DNA of 30,178 nucleotides from Rhizophagus sp. LPA8_4_AMF (GCA_021464525.1 JADRCO010000586.1:1-30178), one strand, 5' to 3'. Numbered from the stretch's first letter, positions 12,280-22,053 are shown. Numbers and translations are program-made. The notes: generated by a model from the sequence alone, not told the origin.

Positions 12280-12381
12280 AAATTGATGTAATTAATGTAA
12301 TTAGTGTAATAGTGAATAGTGTACAGTAATAGTGAATAGTGAAATTGTGTAGTGAAATTGTGAATAGTAAATAGTAAATAC
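12280..12381. repeat. minisatellite of AGTGAATAGTG / TAGTAAATAGT units
   Basis: Imperfect tandem copies of short units: TAATAGTGAATAGTG occurs twice, TAGTGAAATTGTG twice, and AATAGTAAATAGTAAATA closes the array. It is strand-biased, with almost no C on the plus strand. It lies 250-350 bp upstream of TANGO2 and is likely variable in length between strains. Confidence 0.7.
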
Positions 12382-12633
12382 TTTATTATTGAATATATAT
12401 TAAACAGGTGATCTAATAATTGCCGCATGACACATTGATTATTAAAAAAATGATTGTCTGCTCGCTTATTAAAAAATATAAAATAAATCTAAAATAGCAT
12501 TTAACAAAAAAAGTATATAAGATTGTTGATTACTTCAATATTTTACAAAATATTTTTTTTTCCATTTTTCTTTTTTAACCCAAAATTTGGCTTTTTTTCA
12601 TATGAAAATTTTAACCCCAAAGAAAAATTAATT

Positions 12634-13613
12634 ATGTGTATCCTATTTTGGACTTTGGATAATCATCCCAAATACAAATTGTAAATACCTAATAATTATT
12701 TTTTTTATAACCTATCATGTGTTATCATGTTTCATGTTGTACAGACTCAATTAAAAAAATGGTTTATTATTTTAGTATATTCGCCGCAAATCGAGATGAA
12801 TACTTAAACCGACCAACAGCTTATGCGTCATGGTGGCATCCAAATGTCTTATCAGGTATTGATAAGTTAAGATTGGGAACCTGGTTAGGAATAAATCGTC
12901 ATGGCAATTTTGCTGCCTTAACAAATTATCGTGAAGAGTATCATCCACCACCAGACTTATTATCCCGTGGAATTCTTGTAAAATCAATTCTTAAATGTTC
13001 CGAATCAGAAATCCCTTTATATAAACAACTTGAAGAGATATCAAATAATTCTGATAAATATGGTGGTTATAATTTAGTCGCATCAGATTTAAGTCTTTCT
13101 AACCCAAAATGTTATTATCAAAATAATAGAAAAAATGATGGAATTAAAGAATTGATTAGTGGCGAAATTTATGGTTTAAGTAATAGTGTATTGGAAAATC
13201 CCTGGCCCAAAGTTCGCATTGGTATAGAGGAAATGAAATCAATTCTTAAAGAATCTACTACCGAATCTGATATTGTAGATCGTTTATTTAACTTATTAAG
13301 GTAAAAAAAAAAAAAAAAAATTTAATTATAATGAATAAATAAATTAATAAAATCAACCAATTTTTTACTTAAATTAATTATTTATAGTAAAACAGATGCA
13401 CCTGGAAAATTAAATAATGAACCAAATTTACAGAATTCAATTAGAATACCAAAATATGATAGGGGAGATGGATCATATGCCACACGTACGTCAACCGTTA
13501 TTCTAGTAGATCGTGATAACAATGTTTTATTTGTAGAAAAAAATTTTTTTGATGAAAATGAGAAAGTAAAAGAAAATGAAAGAGGAATATGGTTCAGATT
13601 CACATTTGAATAA
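12634..13613 (+). CDS. TANGO2/NRDE family protein
   Basis: TANGO2 family (transport and Golgi organisation 2, NRDE superfamily). Members have been linked to haem export or trafficking and to mitochondrial and lipid metabolism; the biochemical activity is debated. Three exons join in phase: 12634-12680, 12776-13300 and 13388-13613, giving 265 aa (human TANGO2 is 276). The 47-nt first exon gives MCILFWTLDNHPKYK, placing the conserved Cys at residue 2, as in N-terminal-nucleophile-like folds. The defining NRDE motif sits at residues 21-24 (FAANRDEYLNRPT). LGTWLGINRHGNFAALTNYR and EIYGLSNSVLENPWPKV are further family signatures. The C-terminus carries TRTSTVILVDRDN. An in-frame ATG at 12717 inside intron 1 would lose the conserved N-terminus, so I chose 12634. 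No targeting peptide is obvious. Confidence 0.94.
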
Positions 13614-13652
13614 GTTATAGATTATACTTAATCCATTAATATCGTAATAATA

Positions 13653-13658
13653 AATAAA
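13653..13658 (+). terminator. AATAAA polyadenylation signal of TANGO2
   Basis: Two overlapping AATAAA words (13649-13654 and 13653-13658) lie about 36-45 nt after the TANGO2 stop codon, a normal position for a polyadenylation signal. Confidence 0.5.
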
Positions 13659-13837
13659 GTCTTATTACATAATATTAAAATTATAATAGCACACAACTTT
13701 TTTTTACTCTTATAATAGTTAGATCATATAATAAACATTTTTTAACCAAATCATCAAATTTTCCGATTTATCTTGTTTGTTAAAATCGCAAAAATGATAT
13801 AATGATGTGATTGTATGAGGTGTGATTATATCAAGGG

Positions 13838-14199
13838 CCAGCGAAAATTATTTTCATAATGGGCATATCATGGTCTCAATTATTAAACATGTGGAAATAT
13901 TCCATCTATACAAAATGATACCGATATGATGACAAAATCGTACGGAAGAAAGTCTTAATTTAAAAGAGTTCCAAAAAATATTCAAATGTTATTTAAAAAA
14001 TGATTACCGTGAGAAAATTTTTCTGATTAATATAACTAGGAAATCGGAAAACCGTCGCATAATTCAGGGGATCATTCAAAGATGAATATAATCCCAAGCG
14101 GAATTAGTGGTTTTCTTTTGTGGAAAGACCATTAAACACAACCAAATTTTACTATTATAATACTATTACAATCTCAGATAATCCTCCGCTTCGCCCTGG
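13838..14199. mobile_element. MITE-like element with CCAGGGCGAAGCGGAG-type terminus
   Basis: One end is CTTCGCCCTGG (to 14199), which reads CCAGGGCGAAGCGGAGGATT on the other strand. The opposite end begins CCAGCGAAAAT at 13838, a diverged inverted copy. The interior holds no ORF. Terminal and internal words (AGCGGAG, CTTTCCACAAAA, CCCCTGAA) recur in the same order in the element at 28,740-28,985, so the two are one family. Both look non-autonomous. No clear target-site duplication was found, so the exact ends are uncertain. It sits between the 3' ends of TANGO2 and the HSBP1-like gene. Confidence 0.55.
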
Positions 14200-14379
14200 G
14201 TAATAATATTTTCTATCTGTTATTGACTTAATTAATTTTTCTCAAATCAACTTAATCAATCAATTTTAAATAAGAATTTTGATTCATATATTTCATTCTT
14301 TCCAATAATTATTAAGAATACACTGGTTAAAAAATTAATTCTTGTTATTGAATAAATAGTTTTTTTTTAAAAAAAAAAA

Positions 14380-14981
14380 TCATGATTTTGATTCTTCAGT
14401 TACAATTTCTTCAGATATAGATTGTTGCAATAATTCTTCTAAAGATTTTTCAAGCATATCTATCCGTGATGCCATATCATCCACTAAAAAAAATTTTAAA
14501 TTAATAAAATTTGTTTAAATTAAAAAAGAAATATCATTAATTTTATAAGAAACAAATTAATTATACTTTTTGAAAATAAATGTAATGATAAATCATCGAA
14601 TTTTGTTTGCTTGAATTAATTTATTAAGATTATACAAGTAGATTAGTTAAAAATTCAAATAATTTGAAGCAAAATCGGTAAGTAAATAAATACCAATTGT
14701 AAAAGTACAGTTTCAACCTTATATATATACGTACATATAAAAAGGAAATTTGTTAATTTCAAAAAGAAAAAAAGTGTAACATATATATGATTTATTTTCA
14801 ACGTTAAAAATTTTAATAAACTTACATATTCCGTAAGTTCTTGAGGTGACTGTATATCCGCTAGAACAGCATCAGAAGTATCTTTAATGGTTTCTTCAGT
14901 TTCCGGTTTGCTATCAGTTTGAGATTGCGGCTGCGGCGGTGGTGGAGGGGGAGGTGGTGGTGGTGACGGAATATCAGACAT
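14380..14981 (-). CDS. HSBP1-like heat-shock-factor-binding coiled-coil protein
   Basis: Homologue of heat shock factor binding protein 1, a small trimeric coiled-coil protein that binds HSF1. In animals HSBP1 also stabilises the WASH complex. Four exons join in phase: 14826-14981, 14694-14717 (only 24 nt), 14567-14609 and 14380-14483, giving 108 aa. The core from about residue 45 (QELTEYVETVLLQLQTKFDD, then LSLHLFSK, then MDDMASRIDMLEKSLEELLQ) follows human HSBP1 with its heptad pattern and RIDDLE-like motif. It differs by an N-terminal extension of about 45 residues that starts MSDIPS, continues with ten consecutive prolines and then acidic Thr/Ser-rich sequence. Human HSBP1 is 76 aa. Polyproline could be a profilin, SH3 or WW ligand, which is inference. 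Confidence 0.9.
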
Positions 14982-15455
14982 GTTTTTTTTTATATTTTGA
15001 GAGAAAATTTTTTCGGTCCTTATTTATACGAGATGTCCCAAACTGTCCAACTTAGTTAGTGATCGGCACATAGATTTCCTTGTGTAACAATAACAAGTCC
15101 CAGTTTGATATAAAATACTTTTCACGAACTAAGTTTCAAATATACATATCAAGAGTGGAGATAAAAACCATTTCAACTTCCTAATAAGTAATAACTAGCG
15201 TAGTTACACTTTTAAGATCATATGATAAGAGCTCATTTTTCAACTTTAAATCCTATTAATGTTTTAACCGTTTAAAAAAATTACCTTAGGTTTCAATAGG
15301 TTTTAAATCCAATAGCAAAGTAGAACGTAACATTGTACGCAGTATGCTCATTACATAGTAATATTAATTTGTTTAAATCAAATGTTTGATATCAAAACCA
15401 AAATTTATCACGCTTTGCGATATTTTTATCGAGTTTTTATGGGAAATGTATTAAA
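14982..15455. other. intergenic, 5' flank of HSBP1-like gene
   Basis: This 474-bp gap holds the HSBP1-like promoter and the 3' end of the DUF2985-like gene, both minus strand. It is less extreme in AT content than the right half. I saw no clear heat-shock element of alternating GAA/TTC blocks and no ORF with family resemblance. Confidence 0.5.
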
Positions 15456-16393
15456 TCATTTTTCACCAGCAATTGTCTTGGCTATTATGACTTTTTTATA
15501 TTGTTTTACTACTAAAGGTATAGGTAAGATTTCACATGTTAATACTATTGCAATTAAAATAGCATATATTTCTAGAGGTCGTTCTTGTTGCGGAAAAAAC
15601 CATAAGATTACTATCATAAATCGATCAAATTAGTTTTTTTTTGACTTTATTACACATTTAATAAATATAATATAAAAATCCTAATCATACCACAAATACC
15701 GTATTGCGCTAAGCTTCCTAAATTCCAAATTAAGAGGATAACTAAAAGTTTCCCTGGTGAGCATATTAAGTCAGCTCTTGTCGCTTCATATAAATACCAA
15801 TCATAGTTCTTATAAACATTCTTTTGTGTTTCTTTTATATCAGGTGTAAATAGTTCGTTTTGTTGGTAAGGTATTTTTCTACTAGCGATATATATTTTTA
15901 TTGCCCTCGGTAAATTAATAATTCTTTTAGGATGTGATATAATTGTCAATAGTGTAAATTCGGCATTAATAACCTACATTTTGTTTCATAATAAGTGTAT
16001 CGTAATATATCTTAAAAATCACTTTTTTTTTAATCAACTTACCTGCGTAAGAACTTCCATCCAAAACAGTTTTGCTTTTTTTTGTCTTATTGAAATTAAA
16101 TCAATAATAATCAAAATATTAAGCACAATAGCGACGACCAACCGGAAGTATGTTAGAATCTCGAAAACTCTTTTGCTCCGTATAAGTATATATCTACAAA
16201 CTTTCGCACATCCTTTATCCGATACTTCCTCTTTTTTTGTTTCTTGAACAGGGACATCTGTTTTTGTTACTATAATAAGTGGTTTATCAACTCGATGTTT
16301 AGGAACGATTGGCGACTCCGATATAGATGGTATAGATTCATTACTAACACCCGTATTTATATAAGTAATTGGAGAATTTATCGAAGAGGACAT
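15456..16393 (-). CDS. DUF2985-like multi-pass membrane protein
   Basis: Fungal membrane protein of unknown function. Three exons join in phase: 16043-16393, 15691-15973 and 15456-15610, giving 262 aa. The first 90 residues are polar, Ser/Pro/Thr-rich and probably cytosolic. A hydrophobic segment follows (LVVAIVLNILIIIDLISI), then VINAEFTLLTIISHPKRI and YDWYLYEATR. Next come a long hydrophobic stretch (LLVILLIWNLGSLAQYGIC) continuing into VILWFFPQQERP, and a last segment (IYAILIAIVLTCEILPIPLV). The HPKR motif, a Cys-Pro-Gly-Lys before the second membrane pair, the NxxxxxQYxxC motif and an ERP motif after it are what I recall of DUF2985 proteins. That link is from memory and needs a profile search. 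I am fairly sure the gene is real because three exons keep one frame with good splice sites. Confidence 0.75.
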
Positions 16394-17930
16394 TTCTGAA
16401 TTTTTAATAATTATATTAATATGAACGTTCCGTGTTTTTAAGTAAACACGTGCTCAGTTTAGCAAACTGCACTAACTAGAAATTTTTTATTGATTCCTTT
16501 GTGGTGATTATAAAACAATGCTTTAACTTTTTTTGGCCGAAATAATCAAAAAGATGGTTTTTTAAATAAAATAAATGCGAAAAATTATTAGCGATCGCCA
16601 GAGCCTCAACAAAAAAAAAACCAGAGGCTTTTTTATACTTTTTCTCGAATTTTATAATCATAAAAAGTGAAAAAAAAAGTAGTTCTCATGAAATTATTGC
16701 CATCTGTGGCTCCACCAGTTAACTGCGCCATCTTTCTTAAAAGCAGTCAGCTAAAAAAAATTTTTTTTTCTTAATTAAATCTCGTCGAATTATATATATA
16801 ACTTAAAAAATTTTTTTTTATCGTTATTCGACAAGTTCAATTTTCGGTAAAAATCAAGAAAATTACTTGTCAACTCTATAGCAAAACAAATAAGCCACAA
16901 GGAAACGTTAAAAACAGGATAATCTTCAAATTTGAAGATCTCCGTATACAATTTTGTAATGCGCCGCAGTTTATGACTTCTTTTTTTTTCTTACGTAGTT
17001 TTGATGTCATAATAAATATTTTAGGAAACTGCTTAATATACTCAGCCCTTTTCGCGAAAATCAAAAAGATGATAAGAGTGGCTTAAATATTTGTTTTTGA
17101 CCTTGTACAACTTGGCTATTCAATTCTTGGATGATATTAAAATCATTTTACCGCTAACATTTGATTGGTAGTAAATTTCAAGGAATACTTTTTTTTTTAA
17201 TCTTACGCCACTTACGCAGCACTTAAAATTTCCACTCATCCAAAGATTTTCACAAGGTTATCTGTTCGTTAACTAAATTGATACATGATTTAAATAGACA
17301 TGAATCTGTGTGACTTCGTTACTCAATTTTAAATACAAATTGTGAAAAAAAAAGAAATTCGCGAGGCTTAGACACGTTCCGAGATTCCAGCTTTCGATTG
17401 CTTTTTAATGGAGTCACACAGATGCAAATATATGAATCTTGACCCCCATCTATACTGTGACTAGTCGTCTTAATTCATAGTTTCACATACTGCGACGATA
17501 CAGAGAACTAATACGGAGAAGTCTTGGGAAACTAACCATTCACAAAGAAAACTAACTTCAAAATCACGAAGTGAAGTATGCATATTTGTGAAAATGATTC
17601 TTCGAAAGCAAGATAAAAGTTACTCTCCATATTTTCTAATATCAAAGCAAATCTCTGTTTTGAATAATCATCGATTCTTGTTTTCATATTAAAAAAAAAT
17701 CCTATGTGGATAAATGATATGATGCTTATTGGAGCAAAATAATGCGTATGTGGCGCGAACAAAATTAATTATATGACAATATTATGAGCTCTTCTGTCAA
17801 ATACACTATAACATTACCTGAAGGTTCTTGCTTAGGACGATATTTTCTGATTTCTCTAGTGATCAGTTACAAATACGAAAATAGAATGGATTTATTAGCT
17901 ACTTCAAAATTGTTGTGTTCATTTGATCAT
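16394..17930. other. 1.5-kb region without recognisable genes
   Basis: This marks the start of the accessory half. It holds the upstream region of the DUF2985-like gene, many T and A tracts, a short inverted repeat at 17304-17423 and scattered open stretches with no family resemblance. One minus-strand open stretch near 17,532-17,680 has amino-acid-like composition (RIDDYSKQRFALILENMES) and might be a decayed coding remnant. I cannot identify it. Confidence 0.4.
17304..17423. repeat. 12-bp perfect inverted repeat spanning 120 bp
   Basis: ATCTGTGTGACT (17304-17315) and its reverse complement AGTCACACAGAT (17412-17423) frame 96 nt of more GC-rich sequence (with TTCGCGAGGC, CGTTCCGAG). It could be a very small MITE or a foldback. 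No target-site duplication is seen. Confidence 0.5.
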
Positions 17931-18018
17931 ATCAACATTTAGATAATCCAAATCAACCAATAGACACTCAAAAATTGAATAAAATTTTCGCAAAGAAAGA
18001 TAAGACTGTCTAAGTAAT

Positions 18019-18330
18019 GGAGAAGATTACACAGTTTTGCCTTGCACCAGTTGAGGATAGAATTTTCCCTATTTATATGAACAGAAATGGCACAGTTACG
18101 GAATCACATGATATGATCGTTGAAAACATCGTGACAACTATTCGGGAGAAAATCTTACTCTTTGGAAAATGAGGAAGCCAATGGCTGTCGATGGTACAAA
18201 TGGGAGAGTCAATATTCTCAATAAGCCGTAATACGCTTGGAGGAATAAAGATGACCGCTTTGGACGAAATACATACTCATTTAATACCAACCTAGATAAG
18301 AAGCATATCCATGTTATCGTATAATGCCTA
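18019..18330 (+). pseudogene. broken Crinkler (CRN)-like header domain fossil
   Basis: Short stretches in more than one plus-strand frame resemble, in the expected order, the ubiquitin-like header of Crinkler proteins. They are a start like ITQFCLAPVEDRIFPI, a LTLWK word, and a closing LDKKHIHVIV. Crinklers are modular host-translocated or intracellular effector-type proteins, known from oomycetes, chytrids and arbuscular-mycorrhizal fungi. The copy is clearly broken in several places and no C-terminal effector domain is recognisable downstream. I treat it as a fossil. The identification is from memory of the family. Confidence 0.5.
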
Positions 18331-18621
18331 TGAACGAAAAGAATTACATTGTTCTGTCCACAAGGACCAATTCAACCGCAAGATTTTAAGAAGCATTTGA
18401 AGGATGCGTGAAACACGTCTATAAAAGGAACTAATCGTTAATGTGTTATCCTTCTTTTAACGTTTCTTTTTTTGATATTTTTGCTAGTTTAACGCAATAA
18501 ATTTAAAACTTTTAATTGTAATGATCAAAAAGAAATATATTATAAAAAATTAAGTATTTTTGCTGTAAACATGAACCTATTCCATGCTCTAGGTCCCATT
18601 TCCATCATTTCAGAGGCTTTA

Positions 18622-18837
18622 TTAAAAATATTTACCAGCCTTTGTATCTTTGTAATTCACAAAATGACTCCCGCATAAGTTTGTCCTATTCAATTTTCCT
18701 TTTGGTGCATCAGGTAAATCATTATCAAAATCATATTCATTAACTGGACTCTCCGGTAATAATGAGATAGTTAAATCCCACATGGCCTTTTCATATTCAT
18801 AATATCTAAACATAAGACTCCATGTTTTTATTTTCAT
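18622..18837 (-). pseudogene. unidentified open coding-like fragment, minus strand
   Basis: About 57 codons read like protein: YYEYEKAMWDLTISLLPESP, then FDNDLPDAPKGKLNRTNL. A plausible acceptor (TTAG) lies just before ATATTATG. A possible donor lies after KDTKAG, but the frame also closes within a few codons. I do not recognise a family. It may be one exon of a decayed or lineage-specific gene; no convincing partner exon was found nearby. The imperfect tandem repeats at 18,822-19,050 begin just upstream of it on its own strand. Confidence 0.3.
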
Positions 18838-19050
18838 TGACTTTTCCTTTAACAGTAAGATTATTGGTCATTGGTATACTTTATACTTTCATGTTCATAA
18901 GATTTTTATTTTCATTGACTCCTTTAATGAGAACATTCTGGTAAGACAATTTTGTGGTATTACTTATTGGTATAATTTCATCTTTTCATCTTTACTGGCC
19001 TCTTACTTCACATGAACATCATTTTTATCTTTGGTTTTTCTTTTAACAAG
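18822..19050. repeat. three imperfect direct repeats (TTTTATTTTCATTGACT units)
   Basis: TTTTTATTTTCATTGACT followed by CCTTTAA occurs near 18,823 and again near 18,904. A weaker third copy (TTTTTATCTTTGG, then CTTTTAAC) lies near 19,021. ATTGGTATA recurs at matching offsets in the first two units. The spacing is about 81 and 115 bp. This looks like local duplication followed by decay. Confidence 0.5.
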
Positions 19051-19480
19051 AAAAGAATATATGTCAGGACAAGTTCTCCAACTTGCACTCATATTGGAGG
19101 AGAGGTAAGAGAAATAAATATGCAAGGCACTTTACACCAAAATTTTGTGTTAAGGAATAAGGACATGTGGAATATGCATTAAAAATCTCAATATTTACAA
19201 GAGTGTTAGGAATAATGCATATACAAACTTTTTTTTGCTTATCTGATCACTCAATACTAATATTTGGCAATGTATATTCAGCTCAGAATATAATAGAAAT
19301 AGCCCATCCTTCTGGAGAAAATATACTGTACATATCAGTAAATGCTAATTTTCTAAATGTTGTAAGAAAAAAAAAATAATTCAAAATATTTTGGGATTGA
19401 TTTAGGTGTGAAATTATTTCATTGTACGAGCATAATTTCACAAATGATTTGTGAAATATCACCTATTACATTATATTAGA

Positions 19481-19864
19481 GTTCTGAATTTCTGGTTCAG
19501 TTTATTTTCAGTTTTAAACTAGTTCTCTCATAGAAAATTTTACCAAAAGTGATTTTTGGTTTAAAATTTTTACTAAAAAACGGTTTCTGATCAATCTTTT
19601 AGTCAAAAATATTTTTCAGTTAAAAGCCTTACCAAAAACATTTTTAGTTGAAAAATCAGTTCCAGTTTCATTTTTAAATCAAAAAAATGGAACTGAACCC
19701 ATTTTTTGAGAAATTCCTCAAATTAAAATTAATTTCAAATGAATTTTTTTAACTAAAAAATATTTTTTTCAGTAAAAAGTTTTAGCCTAAAAAAGATTCA
19801 GTAAGGAACTAAATTCAGAATTGAAAATGAAACCAAAACTGGAACTGAACCAGAAATTTGGAGT
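19481..19864. mobile_element. MITE-like element with AATTTCTGGTTCAGTT inverted ends
   Basis: AATTTCTGGTTCAGTT (19487-19502) and its exact reverse complement (19843-19858) bound about 380 bp. Inside, further CAGTTCCAGTTTCATTTT-like and TTTTTAGT-rich words repeat in both orientations, so the whole element can fold back on itself. The flanks TTACATTATAT (19466-19476) and TTACATCATAT (19866-19876) differ at one base and may be a target-site duplication of about 11 bp. There is no ORF; the element is non-autonomous and the superfamily is unclear. Confidence 0.65.
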
Positions 19865-20040
19865 TTTACATCATATACACTTTAACAAGAATCAAAAATG
19901 TATTAATTTATATTACACATATCTATATGCATTGTGGTAAGGCAAATATACTATTTTATTAAGACAATATTTGGGATTTTAATCAAGAACTAATCTGAAA
20001 TTTATGGTAACATCCTTTCTATAAATATAGTATAGGAATT

Positions 20041-21700
20041 CTAATGACAGTAATCACATATTCTTTGTATTTCTGTTGATTTATCCTTATATTTCTCACA
20101 ATCTGAAATTCTGATGATGTTTTCAAAGTTATGAGGATGAAGTGAAGGGTTTCTAACCATAGAATTTTTATCAATTTGATAATATTTGGGATTCTGTAAC
20201 CATTTTAATATATCAGACCAGCCTATATATACCTTTAACAACTATATAATTTTGCTGATATAATACTCTAAAAGTAGTTAAATATGTTACAGAATTTAAT
20301 TATTATCTATATAACTGATTTTTCTTTACTTTTGATCAAGTAGTAGCAAAATAAATGTTATGCTTATTTTCCATATAAAATCAATCATTTTTGTAATTAG
20401 ATTCTATTAGTTTTTCATTAATAAACCTAAAAACTTCTTCTCATTAGAAATACCATCATTTCTTACTACTTCTCAAACTTGTTTTGCCAATAATTTGGAC
20501 CACTTCTTGTAATTTCTGTAAGCTTGCTGGATAACTGTTGTATAGAAATTTTCAAAGTCATAATGATAGTAGTATTTAAAAACTAAAAATACATAAGATC
20601 GTTTCATTAATCTTTTTAAACTTCTCAAAAAATACTTCATTAAAATAGTTATAAATTAGAGGATCCTCCTTCGGTTAAAACCTTTAGGAAATAGTCTATA
20701 TTAATTGCCTAGCTTGATAGGTTTTCTTTTTTTAAACTATAGTAAGAAAAAAGAATTATATAGTTATTCATTTTGCAAAAAAATAATTATATAATGGATA
20801 AGTTATACATTACATCTTTGGTTAAATGATGTTAATATTCAGTTAAAAGCAATAGTCTATAATTAAAATATTTCTTAGAATCAATCAGTTAAACCAGTTA
20901 AACAATCATGATTTCTGTTCCATTTCTTAATCTTAATATGGTACCTTTTGGCTGATTAAGATGGTTTATGAATAGTAATAAATTATTTTATTTTGCAAAT
21001 AGAAATTAAATAAATAATCACTTATATTACTTTTGCAATTTGAAAATCAATAAAAAGTTGGTGAAAATATTTCTTGCTTAATACTAGGAATAGTATTTTT
21101 TGCTATAGTTATAGTCTCAGCTTTGAAGCAAAAGTAATTCTAATGATTTTTTGTCAAATCTTTAGACTCAACTTTATAGGCTTATCTTCTCCAACTATTA
21201 TAATATACTTTTCTAGGCTTTACTTCAGTAATCTTTACTAATTTCCAGCATTTGAAGCAGATAACCATCTGATTTTATGAATATTAGGTCTATAAAACTC
21301 ATGGAAAATATCTATTAACTTACCACTAAAATTGTCATAGAATGTCCTAGTTATTTTTTACCCAAATAATGCACAAAGGCAGAACACATGATAAAGACTA
21401 TAATCTTTAAAAAGTAGCAACTTTTGCAAATGAGATCTTATATAATCAGCCCACTGTTATGGTATTTCATAAGGTCTAATATTAAATAAATAAATAATCA
21501 TATTACTTTTCTATTTTAACCAATATTTTAAACTGATTATAGTCAATACCAATGTGTTGATAGTTAAAAACATTTTCATATCATATCCAGAAATCCAGGA
21601 TGAAGATTGATAGGTTTAAGTACAATTTTATTATAAATCTTATCTAATATGATCTTAACCATTTCACCAGGCATATTTATTAGTGATTTAGTGAATTATA
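20041..21700 (-). pseudogene. unidentified decayed coding remnants, minus strand
   Basis: Protein-like stretches appear in order along the minus strand: MVKIILDKIYNKIVLKPINL near 21.6 kb; ADYIRSHLQKLLLFKDYSLY and IDIFHEFYRPNIHKIRWLSA near 21.4-21.2 kb; VIQQAYRNYKKWSKLLAK near 20.5 kb; and SDILKWLQNPKYYQIDKNSM near 20.2 kb. They are separated by many stops and by AT-rich sequence, so the copy is broken throughout. I do not recognise the family. It could be a lineage-specific gene family or a mobile-element protein. Confidence 0.35.
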
Positions 21701-22037
21701 TTATTTTTATTGATTTATAGCAATTTATAATAGTTTATAACAAGTATATTTTAATAAATATTAGATTCATTTTATTCGATTACAAGCATATTGGAGATTT
21801 ATATAGGTTTACATGTGGTTTGTGACATGATGTATATTGTATCACTCTATCATAGCGCTGAGTTGTTTCTCAAAATCACGAGATAATTGGCCTTTTTTGA
21901 AGCATAGCTTCTGCAAAAGTTAATTTTTTCTTGAATTATACATGGCATTATACAGAATCACCATGCATACATTGAATAAAAAAAACATTAGGCCTGAACT
22001 TTATTAATTTCGAGAATTATTTTTTTCATTATGGTGC

Positions 22038-22053
22038 GTGACATGCAAGTCAC
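22038..22053. repeat. short palindrome GTGAC-ATGCAA-GTCAC
   Basis: The 5-bp arms are perfect around a 6-nt centre, and another TGTGACG word lies 15 nt on. It is upstream of the HNH fossil and could be a former promoter site or chance. Confidence 0.35.

Larger units (their letters stand above)
11565..12633. promoter_or_regulatory. 1.07-kb divergent promoter region of OLE1 and TANGO2
   Basis: No protein is visible in this gap, the largest in the gene block. It is dominated by A-rich tracts on the plus strand, a 25-nt (TA)n run at 11725-11749, and a minisatellite at about 12,280-12,381. It should hold the promoters of the desaturase (minus) and the TANGO2 homologue (plus). The long A-rich section next to the desaturase start reads as a pyrimidine-rich leader on its own strand. 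Confidence 0.5.

Noticed and set aside
12717-12775. ATG at 12717 as the TANGO2 start
   Set aside because: It lies in the intron. The exon at 12634-12680 supplies the conserved MCILFW N-terminus with the Cys at position 2.
15382-15633. Plus-strand open frame over the last exon of the membrane-protein gene
   Set aside because: It is antisense to exon 3 of a spliced gene with good phases and shows no family resemblance.
16600-16635. GAGCCTC/GAGGCT hairpin followed by T run, resembling a bacterial terminator
   Set aside because: The DNA is eukaryotic nuclear with spliceosomal introns, the arms are short and there is no gene ending there.
19167-19379. Plus-strand open frame of about 70 codons
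   Set aside because: There are no family motifs, no splice partners and composition typical of AT-rich noncoding DNA; likely chance.
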